Assembly (NCBI GenBank): GCA_963793025.1
Contig: CAWBYL010000009.1
Coordinates: forward strand, 62,001-126,000
DNA from: CAWBYL01 sp963793025
Lineage (GTDB): Bacteria > Actinomycetota > Acidimicrobiia > Acidimicrobiales > Acidimicrobilacustridaceae
Reading direction: 5' to 3'
Length of the DNA stretch: 64,000 nucleotides
Positions 26,562 to 35,246 of this stretch are shown one piece after another. The notes under the pieces were generated by a model. It did no database searches. It worked only from the letters and a program-made list of their open reading frames with translations, and was not told where the DNA came from. The position numbers and the translations under genes are program-made. How positions within the stretch are numbered: position 1 is the stretch's first letter; each line of letters opens with the position of its first letter.

Positions 26562-27502
26562 TCCACGCTCATCTCGACGGCTCGGGTGCCCTGCCCTGGT
26601 TGGAGTACCCGCTGACGGCGGTCCTCGCCGCCATCGTTTGGTCGGCTTACCAGCGGGCGACAGCGCCCCACGGAGGGGTCGCGCGCAGCCGTCGGAGCCG
26701 ACATCGGCTGTGGTGCTGGCAGGCCGCGATCCTCTCGATCATGGCCATGCAACTCCCCCCGATGGACCAATGGGTCGAGCAGAGCTTCGCCGCCCACATG
26801 GTGCAACACGTCGTTCTCGTGTCGGTGAGCGCGCCGCTCATCGTGATGGCCCGGCCAGGTGCCGCCGTGGGCAGCGCCGTGCACTCGGCGGGATGGTCCC
26901 ACCCCGCGATCGAATGGGTGCGGTCGGCAGCTCGGGCGCTCAGCATGCCGGTGGTGTGCTGGGCCGCCGCCGTCGGCTACGTGTGGCTCGTCCACTTCTC
27001 GGTGATCTACGACCTCGCCGTGGGCAACGACCTCGTCCACCTCCTCGAGCACGGCGGGTTCCTGTTCGCCGGGGTGCTCGCCTGGCTACCGGTGCTGGGT
27101 CCGCGCCACCTCGCCCTGCCCGACCCCTTGAAGGTCCTGTACGTGATGGTGCTCATGCCCGCCCTCACCTTCTGCGGGGTCACCCTCTTCAGCACCAACC
27201 ACGTCCTGTACTCGAGCTACGCGGCGCGGCCCGATGCGCTCGGTGACCAGCGGCTCGGAGGGATGATCATGTGGGTACTCCCGGGAGCAGCGATGCTGCC
27301 GTTGGGATTGGTGCTCGTCGCACGTTGGTGGCGGCGCGACGAGCAGGCTGCGCTGCTCGACGATCGGGCCGGGCTCGTCGCGTGGGCCCCCCCGCCAGGC
27401 GCCAGGGCAGTCAGGGAGTCGCCGAGATCCTCGTCGGAGCGCATCCCGGGTGACCCCACGACGCACGGCGAACCTGGGATACCGGGACCTCCGTCGGGGT
27501 AG
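26558..27502 (+). CDS. CtaG-like (caa3_CtaG) cytochrome c oxidase assembly protein
   Basis: This 314-residue protein has about seven membrane helices. The blocks MAMQLPPMDQWVEQSFAAHMVQHVVLV and HLLEHGGFLFAGVLAWLPVL, and LMPALTFCGVTLFSTNHVLY match the caa3_CtaG family, which helps deliver copper or assemble the oxidase. The GTG at 26558 overlaps the ctaF stop. The C-terminal ~50 residues are Pro/Arg-rich and look disordered. It is the last gene of the respiratory operon. Its stop codon overlaps a tRNA-like T-arm fragment on the other strand. Confidence 0.85.
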   Translation: MIHAHLDGSGALPWLEYPLTAVLAAIVWSAYQRATAPHGGVARSRRSRHRLWCWQAAILSIMAMQLPPMDQWVEQSFAAHMVQHVVLVSVSAPLIVMARPGAAVGSAVHSAGWSHPAIEWVRSAARALSMPVVCWAAAVGYVWLVHFSVIYDLAVGNDLVHLLEHGGFLFAGVLAWLPVLGPRHLALPDPLKVLYVMVLMPALTFCGVTLFSTNHVLYSSYAARPDALGDQRLGGMIMWVLPGAAMLPLGLVLVARWWRRDEQAALLDDRAGLVAWAPPPGARAVRESPRSSSERIPGDPTTHGEPGIPGPPSG

Positions 27503-27503
27503 G

Positions 27504-27527
27504 GGAGGAGACGGGGCTCGAACCCGT
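27504..27527 (-). other. tRNA-like T-arm plus acceptor 3' strand fragment
   Basis: Read on the minus strand, ACGGG-TTCGAGC-CCCGT is a perfect 5-bp T-stem with a consensus 7-nt T-loop, followed by CTCCTCC as an acceptor 3' strand. No matching GGAGGAG 5' strand, D-arm or anticodon arm is found upstream, so this is not a complete tRNA. It may be the 3' end of a tRNA-Ser-like gene left by integration or rearrangement. The remaining ~50 bp up to the TPP gene hold its RBS and nothing else clear. Confidence 0.4.
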
Positions 27528-27575
27528 CGACCACATGAGATCGATGAGAGTCGCCCCCCAACTGAGGAGGCGCTG

Positions 27576-29393
27576 ATGGCAACGGTGAGTGACTTCATCA
27601 TCGACCGTCTGATCGAGTGGGACCTGCACCGCTTCTACGGGTTCCCCGGCGACGGCATCGGCGGATTCGACGGCGCTCTGGAGCGGGCGGAGCGGGAGGG
27701 AAAGGACTTTCGCTACTTGCGGCCGGCGCACGAGGAGACCGCTGCGTTGATGGCGTGCGCTCACGCCAAGTTCACCGGTGAGGTCGGAGTGTGCATGGTG
27801 ACCTCCGGACCGGGCGCGGTGCACATCATGAACGGGCTGTACGACGCGTACTGCGACAACCAACCGGTCGTGGCCATCGTGGGTCAGCAGGCCCGAGTGG
27901 CGATGGGAAGCGACTTCCAGCAGGAACTCAACATGGAGCGCCTGTTCGGTGACGTGGCCGAGTACGTCACGTCCGTGACCACCCCCATGCAGGCCCCGAT
28001 GGTGGTCGACCGAGCGGTGCGCATCGCCAAGGCATACCGGAAGCCGACGGTGGTGATCCTCCCCGCCGATGTCCAGGACCTGGAGATGGAGGAGCCGGCC
28101 GTGGAGCACTTCGTGTCCCGGACCGGCGTGGGCCACGCCTCGACCAGCATCACCCCGCCCGACGAGGAGCTCGTCCGAGCCGCCGAGGTCCTGAACGCCG
28201 GTGAGAAGGTCGCGATGCTCGTCGGCGAAGGGGCCCTCGACGCTCGCGACGAGATCATCGAGGTGGCCGAGCGGCTCGGGGCCGGGATCATCACCGCCCT
28301 GCTGGGCAAGGGAGCGGTGGACGGCGCCGTCCCGTACCACACCCAGCAGCTCGGGCTGCTCGGCTCGAAGCCCAGCTGGGACATGATGCAGAGCTGCGAC
28401 ACGTTGTTCATGGTGGGGACGAACTATCCGTACGGCGAGTTCCTGCCTCCCAGCGGCCAGGCCCGAGGGGTGCAGATCGACCTCGCTCCTCGACACCTCA
28501 GCTTGCGCTACCCCATGGAGGTCAACCTGTGGGGCGACGCCAAGGCGACGCTTCGGGCGCTGCTGCCACATCTCGCTCAGACCGACGACCTGTCCTGGCA
28601 GCAGGGGGTCTCCGACGGAATGACCGGATGGCGGCAGGCGCTCGACCGGGTGGCCCACACCGATGCCGACCCACTCAACCCTCGGCTCGTGTACCACGTG
28701 CTCAACGAGAAGCTTCCCGACAACGCCATCGTGACCGCCGACGCGGGGACCACGGCGGACTGGTACGGCCATCACATCGCCCTCGGCCCGCACATGATGG
28801 GCAACCTCTCGGGCCGGTTGGCGACGATGCTGGCGGCGATGCCCTACGCCGTGGCCGCCAAGTTCGCCTTCCCGGAACGGCCGGTGGTGTGCACGATCGG
28901 AGACGGCGCCTTCCAGATGCTCGGCATGAACGACCTCATCACCGTCAAGCGCCATTGGCAGGAGTGGCCCAACCCCACCTTCATCGTTCTGGTCCTCCAC
29001 AACGACGACCTGAACCAGGTGTCGTGGGAGATGCGCGAGGCGGGAGACCCCCGCTACGACACCAGCCAGCTCCTCGAGGACGTCGACTACGCCGGCTACG
29101 CCAACCTCCTCGGCCTCCACGGCATCCGCCTCGACGACCCCGCTGACGTCGAGGGGGCGTGGGACGAAGCCTTCTCCTCGAACCGTCCGGTGCTGCTCGA
29201 CGCGGTGGTGGACAAGAACGTGCCGCCGCTGCCGGCCCACATCAGCTTCGACCAAGCCAAGGGCGTGATGGCGTCCCTGGCCAAGGGCGATCCCGACGGG
29301 GCCAAGGTGGCCGGCCACAGTCTGCGGGCCGCCGGGGCCCAGCTCCTCGGCCGGTTCGAGGGCGCCATCGGGGGCGGCGGGGACGAATCGTGA
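27576..29393 (+). CDS. Thiamine-diphosphate-dependent enzyme (pyruvate oxidase/acetolactate synthase family)
   Basis: This 605-residue protein has three domains: an N-terminal Pyr domain with catalytic Glu near 53 (AHEETAALMACAHAKFTG), a central domain, and a C-terminal PP domain with the ThDP/Mg motif GDGAFQMLGMNDLITVKRH...HNDDL. VTSGPGAVHIMNGLYDAYCD is typical of the family. The closest named relatives I recall are pyruvate oxidase-like enzymes, but the substrate cannot be fixed; a 2-keto acid decarboxylase, oxidase or synthase are all possible. The ATG at 27576 follows GAGGAGG by 5 nt. The next two genes, an enolase-superfamily enzyme and a 2-hydroxyacid-type dehydrogenase, suggest a sugar-acid or hydroxyacid pathway. 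Confidence 0.85.
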   Translation: MATVSDFIIDRLIEWDLHRFYGFPGDGIGGFDGALERAEREGKDFRYLRPAHEETAALMACAHAKFTGEVGVCMVTSGPGAVHIMNGLYDAYCDNQPVVAIVGQQARVAMGSDFQQELNMERLFGDVAEYVTSVTTPMQAPMVVDRAVRIAKAYRKPTVVILPADVQDLEMEEPAVEHFVSRTGVGHASTSITPPDEELVRAAEVLNAGEKVAMLVGEGALDARDEIIEVAERLGAGIITALLGKGAVDGAVPYHTQQLGLLGSKPSWDMMQSCDTLFMVGTNYPYGEFLPPSGQARGVQIDLAPRHLSLRYPMEVNLWGDAKATLRALLPHLAQTDDLSWQQGVSDGMTGWRQALDRVAHTDADPLNPRLVYHVLNEKLPDNAIVTADAGTTADWYGHHIALGPHMMGNLSGRLATMLAAMPYAVAAKFAFPERPVVCTIGDGAFQMLGMNDLITVKRHWQEWPNPTFIVLVLHNDDLNQVSWEMREAGDPRYDTSQLLEDVDYAGYANLLGLHGIRLDDPADVEGAWDEAFSSNRPVLLDAVVDKNVPPLPAHISFDQAKGVMASLAKGDPDGAKVAGHSLRAAGAQLLGRFEGAIGGGGDES

Positions 29394-29451
29394 GCGGTGT
29401 CGGGGGGGTGGAAGGGCCACGGGACCGCCGGATGGGGTTCGGCAGGCCGGC

Positions 29452-30543
29452 GTGAGGTCTGACGCGATCACCGAGGTCGGAGCGCGGGCCTACACCGTCC
29501 CCACCGAGGCGCCCGAGTCCGACGGGACGCTTCAGTGGGACTCCACCACCATCGTCGTGTGCGAGGTGGTGGCCGGAGGGCTCACCGGGTTGGGCTACAC
29601 CTACACGGCGCCAGCCGCGGCAGGACTGATCAACGGGCTGCTCGCCGAGATCGTGGTCGGCACCGACCCCATGGCGACGGCGTCCACGTGGTCGGGCATG
29701 GTCGACGCCATCCGCAACCTCGGCCGTCCGGGGATCGTCAGCTCGGCCATCGCGGCGGTCGACATCGCCCTGTGGGATCTGAAGGGACGTCTACTCGAAC
29801 GTTCTGTCGCCGATCTGCTCGGCCGCTCCCATGACAGCGTCATGGCCTACGGGAGCGGTGGGTTCACCAGCCTCGACGACGCCGAACTGCGCGCCCAACT
29901 CGGCGGCTGGGCCGAGCAGGGCTTGGCGGCGGTGAAGATGAAGGTCGGCCGCGACCCCGCCAACGATCCGCACCGGGTGCAGGTCGCCCGAGACGCGATC
30001 GGCGACGCCGTGGGGCTGTTCGTCGACGCCAATGGCGCCTACACCGCCAAGCAGGCGACCGCCTTCGCTGTCCAGTTCGTCGACGCCGGGGTGACCTGGT
30101 TCGAGGAGCCTGTCAGCTCCGACGACCTCGACGGCCTCGCCTCGGTGCGGGCCTCTGCTCCACCCGGGATGGAGATCACCGCCGGCGAGTACGGCTACGA
30201 CCTGCCCTACTTCCGTTCCATGCTCGACGCCGGGGCGGTCGACTGCCTCCAGGCCGACGTCACCCGCTGTGCCGGTATCACCGGGTTCGTGAAGGTCGGG
30301 GCTCTCGCCGACGCGCACTGCCTGGACGTCTCCTCGCATACCGCACCACTGGTGAGCGCCCATGCCTGCGCCGGGCTCTGGCACGTGCGCCACCTCGAGT
30401 ACTTCGCCGACCACGTCCGCCTCGAGTCGCTGTTCTTCGACGGGGTCACCCAGCCTGTCGACGGCCGGCTCCGACCCGATCCCGATCGTCCCGGGCTCGG
30501 TGTCGAGCTCAAGACGGTCGACGCCGAACCGTTCGCGGTCTGA
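29452..30543 (+). CDS. Enolase-superfamily enzyme (mandelate racemase/muconate lactonizing subgroup)
   Basis: This 363-residue protein has a capping domain plus a TIM barrel. The barrel shows the KxK motif in AVKMKVGRD, metal ligands Asp in FVDANGAY, Glu in WFEEPV and Glu in TAGEYGYD, and a C-terminal base His in SSHTAP. This set is that of the mandelate racemase subgroup, which abstracts a proton alpha to a carboxylate. Acid-sugar dehydratase activity is the most common role. A GTG start at 29452 is used. It is 58 bp after the TPP gene and 60 bp before the FAD/Fe-S gene, all on one strand. Confidence 0.87.
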   Translation: MRSDAITEVGARAYTVPTEAPESDGTLQWDSTTIVVCEVVAGGLTGLGYTYTAPAAAGLINGLLAEIVVGTDPMATASTWSGMVDAIRNLGRPGIVSSAIAAVDIALWDLKGRLLERSVADLLGRSHDSVMAYGSGGFTSLDDAELRAQLGGWAEQGLAAVKMKVGRDPANDPHRVQVARDAIGDAVGLFVDANGAYTAKQATAFAVQFVDAGVTWFEEPVSSDDLDGLASVRASAPPGMEITAGEYGYDLPYFRSMLDAGAVDCLQADVTRCAGITGFVKVGALADAHCLDVSSHTAPLVSAHACAGLWHVRHLEYFADHVRLESLFFDGVTQPVDGRLRPDPDRPGLGVELKTVDAEPFAV

Positions 30544-30603
30544 GCGCCCGGGCGCGCTCCGAGCACGACACCGACGACCAGAGCCCGACAGGAGGCAACC
30601 ACC

Positions 30604-33600
30604 ATGACGAAGGCCCGCCATTTCGAAGGGCTCGACACCGTCACCCCGGTCACCATCTCCGACGGACTCGACGACGAGGCCCGGGCCCTCGTCGCCGAGC
30701 TCATCCCCGCCATCGAGGGCGAAGTCCGCTTCGACCGCGGCTCGCGTTCCACCTACTCGACCGATGCGTCGAACTATCGCCAGGTCCCCATCGGCGTCGT
30801 CGTGCCCCGCACCCTCGACGATGTCGTGACCACCGTCAAGGCATGCCACCGCCATGGCATCCCCATCACGAGCCGCGGGGGAGGGACCAGCCTCGCCGGG
30901 CAGTGCACCAACGTGGCGGTGGTCATCGACTTCTCCAAGTACCTCAACCGGGTCGTGTCGATCGATCCCGAGGCCAGGACGGCGGTCGTCGAGCCCGGCT
31001 GCAACCTCGACCACCTGCGCTCCGTGGCCGCCGCCCACGGCCTCACCTTCGGTCCTGATCCGGCCACCCACAGTCGCAACACCCTCGGCGGGATGATCGG
31101 CAACAACTCCTGCGGGGTCCACTCGGTGATGGCCGAGTTCTACGGGCCGGGACCGCTCACCGTCGACCAGGTCATCGAGCTCGACGTGGTCACCTACGAC
31201 GGGCACCGCATGACCGTTGGCGCACTGAGTCCCGACGAGGTCGACGCCGTGACCGCCGAGGGCGGCCGCCGGGGTGAGATCCATCGCCAGCTACAGGACC
31301 TCTACCGGTCCCACGAACACGCCATCCGCACCGGCTTCCCGGACATACCTCGGCGGGTGTCGGGGTTCAACCTCGACCGCCTCGCCGGAGACCGCTTCGA
31401 GGTGGCCAAGGCTCTCGTGGGCACCGAGGGCACCTGCGTCGTGATCCTGCAGGCCACCGTGGCGCTCATGGACGCCAAGCCCGAGCGGGCCCTCGTCGTG
31501 CTCGGCTACCCCGACGCCTACTCGGCCGGAGACCACGTCTCCCTCGTGCGCCAGCACCGCCCCGTGGGCCTCGAGGGCATCGACTCGAAGCTCATCGACT
31601 ACATGCGCAAGAAGGGCCTCCATCCCGACGACGTCGACCTGCTCCCCGACGGCGACGGGTTCCTACTCGTCGAGTTCGGTGCGGACACGAAGGACGACGC
31701 CGACCGACAAGCGTCCGAGTTCGTCGACGCCGTCCGGGCCACCGACGACCCCCCGACCGTCAAGGTCTTCGACGACGAGTGGGAGGAACAGAAGCTCTGG
31801 CAGGTGCGAGAATCCGGCCTCGGTGCCACCGCCAACGTGCCCGGGATGCGCCACACCCATCCCGGTTGGGAGGACGCCGCCGTACCTCCCGACAAGGTCG
31901 GAGACTACCTGCGCGACTTTCGCTCCCTGCTCGACGTCTACGACTACGAAGCCGCTCTCTACGGCCACTTCGGGCAGGGCTGCATCCACTGCCGCATCGA
32001 CTTCGTGCTCGATGACGTCCACGGGCTCACCCAGTGGCGCGAGTTCCTCGACCGCGCCGCCGACCTCGTCGTCTCCTACGGCGGATCACTGTCCGGTGAG
32101 CATGGAGACGGGCAGGCCCGCGCCGCGCTGCTCACCAAGATGTACGGCTCCGAGCTCGTCGAGGCGTTCGCCTCCTTCAAGGACATCTGGGACCCCGACG
32201 GCGGCATGAACCCGGGCAAGGTCGTTCGACCCAACCCGCCCACGTCCGACCTGCGCATGGGCCCCGACGCCACGCTCCGTCGCGTGGACACCCACTTCGC
32301 CTTTCCCGACGACGGCTACGACTTCGCCAACGCGGTCAGTCGGTGCGTCGGGGTGGGGCTGTGCCGCGATGTGGACTCCGGCACCATGTGCCCCAGCTAC
32401 ATGGCCACCCGCGAAGAGGCCGACTCCACACGGGGCCGCTCGCGTCTGCTGTTCGAGATGCTCCGGGGCGAAGACCTCGACGGCTGGCGAGACGACGCCA
32501 TCGCCGACGCTCTCGATCTGTGCCTGGCCTGCAAGGGCTGCAAGAACGAATGCCCGGTGAACGTCGACATGGCCACCTACAAGGCGGAGTTCCTCTCCCA
32601 TCACTACCGACGCCGCCTCCGGCCCAGGGTCGCCTACGCCATGGGCCTCATCTACTGGTGGGCACGCGCGGCCTCCCACGCGCCGCGGCTGGTCAACGCC
32701 CTCAGCCACGCTCCCGGGTTCTCGACGCTCGTCAAGCGGGCCGGCGGCGTCGCCGTCGAGCGCGCCATCCCCCGGTTCGCGTCCACCACCTTCACGACCT
32801 GGTTCCGGAACCGCACGACACCGGGTCGAAGCCGGTGGGCCGGCGCCCGGCACGACGGAAGCGTGACGCTGCCCCACCGGGAGAGCCCGAGGTTCAGGGC
32901 CGAGACGTACTCGACTCCGTCGATGCAGCGCAACGCCGGCCGCAACCGCGTGAACCCCCACGGCCAGGACGCCCCCTTCGAGACCGACCGGGTGCTGCTG
33001 TGGCCCGACACCTTCAACAACTACCTCGAATCCCCGGTCCTGCAGGCCGCCGTCGAGGTACTCGAGGACGCCGGCTACACCGTCGAGATCCCCCCGAGGC
33101 CCCTGTGCTGCGGCCGTCCGCTCTACGACTGGGGGATGCTCGACACCGCGGAACGGCTCTGGCGCCAGACCCTTGCCGTCCTGCGTCCCTGGATCCGTGC
33201 CGGCGTACCGGTCGTGGGCCTCGAGCCCAGCTGCGTCGCCGCGTTCCGCGACGAGCTGGTCAACCTGTTCCCCCACGACGACGACGCCCGCAGGCTCTCC
33301 GACCACACCCTGCTCCTTTCAGAGTTCCTCGAACGGCAGCGCTACGCGCCGCCCGGGCTCGACATCAGGGCCACCGTCCATGGCCACTGCCACCACAAGG
33401 CGGTGATCGGGATGGACGCCGAGGTCGCAGTCCTCAAGCGCATGGGCGTCCGCTACACGGTCCTCGAATCCGGCTGCTGCGGTATGGCCGGCGCCTTCGG
33501 CTTCAGTGCCAGCAACTACGAAGTGTCCACCCGCGTCGGCGAACGGGTGCTCCTCCCCGCAGTCCGTGACCTCGACCCGCATGAGGAGCTCATCACCGAC

Positions 33601-33753
33601 GGGTTCAGCTGCCGCGAGCAGATCACCCAGGGAACGAATCGCCGCCCCGTGCACCTCGCCGAGCTACTCCAACGAGCCATCCACGAGCGGCCCTCGATAC
33701 CGAGGAGACCACAGGATCAGGGACCGACTCGAGCACCCTCAGCGTCGAAGTAG
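30604..33753 (+). CDS. FAD-linked and Fe-S-binding dehydrogenase (YdiJ / D-2-hydroxyacid dehydrogenase family)
   Basis: This 1049-residue protein has a PCMH-type FAD domain (GVVVPRTLDDVVTTV; TSRGGGTSLAGQC; NNSCGVHSV) and the FAD-oxidase C-domain (YGHFGQGCIHCRIDF; SGEHGDGQARA). Next come two Fe-S clusters (CVGVGLCRD...CPSYMATREEADSTRGR and CLACKGCKNECPVNVD). CCG repeats at the end (LCCGRPLYDWG; GCCGMAGAFG) complete the set. This GlcD-GlcF-type fusion is the YdiJ architecture, which oxidises D-2-hydroxyacids such as D-lactate or D-2-hydroxyglutarate and feeds electrons to the chain. The RBS AGGAGG lies ~9 nt before the ATG. It overlaps the convergent STAS gene by 15 bp. Confidence 0.88.
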   Translation: MTKARHFEGLDTVTPVTISDGLDDEARALVAELIPAIEGEVRFDRGSRSTYSTDASNYRQVPIGVVVPRTLDDVVTTVKACHRHGIPITSRGGGTSLAGQCTNVAVVIDFSKYLNRVVSIDPEARTAVVEPGCNLDHLRSVAAAHGLTFGPDPATHSRNTLGGMIGNNSCGVHSVMAEFYGPGPLTVDQVIELDVVTYDGHRMTVGALSPDEVDAVTAEGGRRGEIHRQLQDLYRSHEHAIRTGFPDIPRRVSGFNLDRLAGDRFEVAKALVGTEGTCVVILQATVALMDAKPERALVVLGYPDAYSAGDHVSLVRQHRPVGLEGIDSKLIDYMRKKGLHPDDVDLLPDGDGFLLVEFGADTKDDADRQASEFVDAVRATDDPPTVKVFDDEWEEQKLWQVRESGLGATANVPGMRHTHPGWEDAAVPPDKVGDYLRDFRSLLDVYDYEAALYGHFGQGCIHCRIDFVLDDVHGLTQWREFLDRAADLVVSYGGSLSGEHGDGQARAALLTKMYGSELVEAFASFKDIWDPDGGMNPGKVVRPNPPTSDLRMGPDATLRRVDTHFAFPDDGYDFANAVSRCVGVGLCRDVDSGTMCPSYMATREEADSTRGRSRLLFEMLRGEDLDGWRDDAIADALDLCLACKGCKNECPVNVDMATYKAEFLSHHYRRRLRPRVAYAMGLIYWWARAASHAPRLVNALSHAPGFSTLVKRAGGVAVERAIPRFASTTFTTWFRNRTTPGRSRWAGARHDGSVTLPHRESPRFRAETYSTPSMQRNAGRNRVNPHGQDAPFETDRVLLWPDTFNNYLESPVLQAAVEVLEDAGYTVEIPPRPLCCGRPLYDWGMLDTAERLWRQTLAVLRPWIRAGVPVVGLEPSCVAAFRDELVNLFPHDDDARRLSDHTLLLSEFLERQRYAPPGLDIRATVHGHCHHKAVIGMDAEVAVLKRMGVRYTVLESGCCGMAGAFGFSASNYEVSTRVGERVLLPAVRDLDPHEELITDGFSCREQITQGTNRRPVHLAELLQRAIHERPSIPRRPQDQGPTRAPSASK

Positions 33754-34137
33754 CGCATCCGCGTCGATGGAAGGAGGGTGCGGGTGGCGGGTGCGGGCGG
33801 CCCTGTCGTACGCCTCGCTGGTCGTGGTGATCGTGCAGCGCCCCCCGGAGCGGGCGATCCGAGCGATCATCTCGTGGATGAGGGCCAACCCGTCTGCGTC
33901 GATCGAGCAGACCTCACTCAGATCGAGGGTCACGATGGCGGCGACGGACTCCAGAGAAGCCAGCGCGGGCGCAATCCCGACAGCGCTCCGCTCGCTGAGC
34001 TCTCCCCGGATCGAGACCGAGTAATCGATGTTCCCCGTCTCGGGCCAGCGAGAGCACCAGACCTCGGCCAACGGCGCACCATCGTCATGCTGCCCGGCGA
34101 AACACAGCGGCCACGGTTCTCCGACGTTCACGCTCAT
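33739..34137 (-). CDS. STAS-domain protein lacking the phosphorylatable serine
   Basis: This 132-residue protein ends in a STAS core: DYSVSIRGELSERSAVGI, TLDLSEVCSIDADGLALIHEMIARI, GGRCTITTTSEA. Anti-sigma antagonists normally read D-S-x-G with a Ser phosphorylation site; here it reads IDADG, so kinase control by phosphorylation is unlikely. It may be constitutively active or a decoy, or serve another signalling complex. It is divergent from a GAF-ANTAR gene. The other non-phosphorylatable STAS gene in the window (41640) also lies beside a GAF-ANTAR paralogue. Confidence 0.75.
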   Translation of the reverse strand: MSVNVGEPWPLCFAGQHDDGAPLAEVWCSRWPETGNIDYSVSIRGELSERSAVGIAPALASLESVAAIVTLDLSEVCSIDADGLALIHEMIARIARSGGRCTITTTSEAYDRAARTRHPHPPSIDADALLRR

Positions 34138-34328
34138 CGCACAACTCTCCCCAGAAAAGCCGCCGAAGGTCTGGAGCGGCTGCGTGCACCGAGGTCCGGG
34201 GTGCTGGACCCAAACCTACCCATCGACCAGCCTGGTCATGCCCGGCTTGTCGGCCCACGCCCGTCTCCTGCCCGGCCGGGACATCGAGGCGACACCTTGC
34301 CGAGGGGGAACGGCCGCACTACCGTCCC

Positions 34329-34360
34329 GCCGGTCGTACCTGGACCCCCGTACGACCGGC
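34329..34360. promoter_or_regulatory. Perfect inverted repeat in the STAS / GAF-ANTAR divergent region
   Basis: GCCGGTCGTAC (34329-34339) and GTACGACCGGC (34350-34360) are exact reverse complements, 11 bp each, with a 10-bp spacer. It sits in the 349-bp region between the STAS start (34137) and the GAF-ANTAR start (34487). It could be an operator for a dimeric regulator or an RNA stem of 11 bp with a 10-nt loop. Apart from this and the conserved leader, I see nothing else in that region. Confidence 0.6.
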
Positions 34361-34408
34361 CCTGGGCGTCACGGGGAAGTTCGGATCGGTTCACCTCACC
34401 TCACGCCT

Positions 34409-34452
34409 CGCATCTCTCCTGACTGCCGGAGAGGCGTGCCACGGTCTGTGCC
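34409..34452 (+). promoter_or_regulatory. Leader element conserved upstream of two ANTAR paralogues (copy 1)
   Basis: The core at 34420-34444 (TGACTGCCGGAGAGGCGTG then CCACGG) matches the core upstream of the paralogue at 42173-42979 in 22 of 25 positions. It lies 42 nt before the start codon; the other copy lies 40 nt before its start. Locally it can form a CTCTCC/GGAGAG hairpin (34414-34419 with 34428-34433) and a CCACGG...CCGTTGG stem after it. It could be a promoter or a cis-acting RNA. Confidence 0.5.
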
Positions 34453-34486
34453 GTTGGCCCGTTGGCAGGCAGAAGGATCGTGACCG

Positions 34487-35215
34487 ATGGGCCGACTCGC
34501 ACTACTCGAGGTCTTCGCCCGCTTTGCCGGAACCCTCAGCGGTACCTACGAGGTCAGCAGCGTCCTCGACGGTCTGACGGCCGAGGCCAGCGACGTGCTC
34601 GACGCGGCCGGCGCTGGAGTCACACTGGCCGACGCTCACGGCCAATTGCGGTTCGCCACTGCGAGTAGTGATCCGGTCGCCCGCCTGGAGCGCGCCCAGG
34701 AGGAGCTGCAGATCGGCCCCTGCCACGACGCCTACGAGCGACGAGAACTGGTGATCGTCGACGACATCGACGCCGTGGACCGCTGGCCCGAGTACCGGAA
34801 GATCTGCCTGGAGACAGGTCTTCGGTCGGTCGCCGGGATCCCCATGGTCTGGGACAACGGCGGCTTCGGGGCCCTGAACGTGTACCGCCGTCAGCCCGGG
34901 GCGTGGAGCCGGGAGGACACGGCCGTCGCCCAGGTCTTGGCGGACATGGCCACGAGCTACGTCGCTCACGCCTCCCAGCTCCACCAGTCACAACGCCTCA
35001 ACGAGCAGCTCCAAGCCGCTCTCGACTCGCGTGTCCTGATCGAGCAGGCGAAAGGGTTGCTCGCCGGCGAGCAGGGCATCTCCCTCGGTCAGGCCTTCGA
35101 GGCCCTCCGACGCCAGGCTCGGGACAACAACGCCAGCCTCACGGAGGTGGCGCACGCGGTGGTCCACCTCGGCCTGCGGCCTCGACGTCCCCACGCCGGT
35201 TCTGCGGGGGAATAG
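34487..35215 (+). CDS. GAF-ANTAR response protein, paralogue A
   Basis: This 242-residue protein has a GAF domain at residues ~10-160 (TLSGTYEVSSVLDGLTAEASDVL; LQIGPCHDAYERRE; MVWDNGGFGALNVYRR) and an ANTAR domain at ~175-230 (LDSRVLIEQAKGLLAGEQGISLGQAFEALRRQARDNNASLTEVA). It shares most of its sequence with the protein at 42173-42979, so the two are recent duplicates. AGAAGGA lies ~9 nt before the ATG. ANTAR proteins act as RNA-binding antiterminators; the upstream conserved leader may be its own target. The convergent GAF-ANTAR gene downstream is a distant relative. Confidence 0.9.
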   Translation: MGRLALLEVFARFAGTLSGTYEVSSVLDGLTAEASDVLDAAGAGVTLADAHGQLRFATASSDPVARLERAQEELQIGPCHDAYERRELVIVDDIDAVDRWPEYRKICLETGLRSVAGIPMVWDNGGFGALNVYRRQPGAWSREDTAVAQVLADMATSYVAHASQLHQSQRLNEQLQAALDSRVLIEQAKGLLAGEQGISLGQAFEALRRQARDNNASLTEVAHAVVHLGLRPRRPHAGSAGE

Positions 35216-35246
35216 AGGCGGTCGGGACAGCTCCCGATGGTGCGGG

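Noticed and set aside
27411..29471. Long minus-strand frame opposite the TPP enzyme
   Set aside because: No domain signature; the plus-strand frame has ThDP motifs throughout. Its end includes translation of the tRNA-like fragment.
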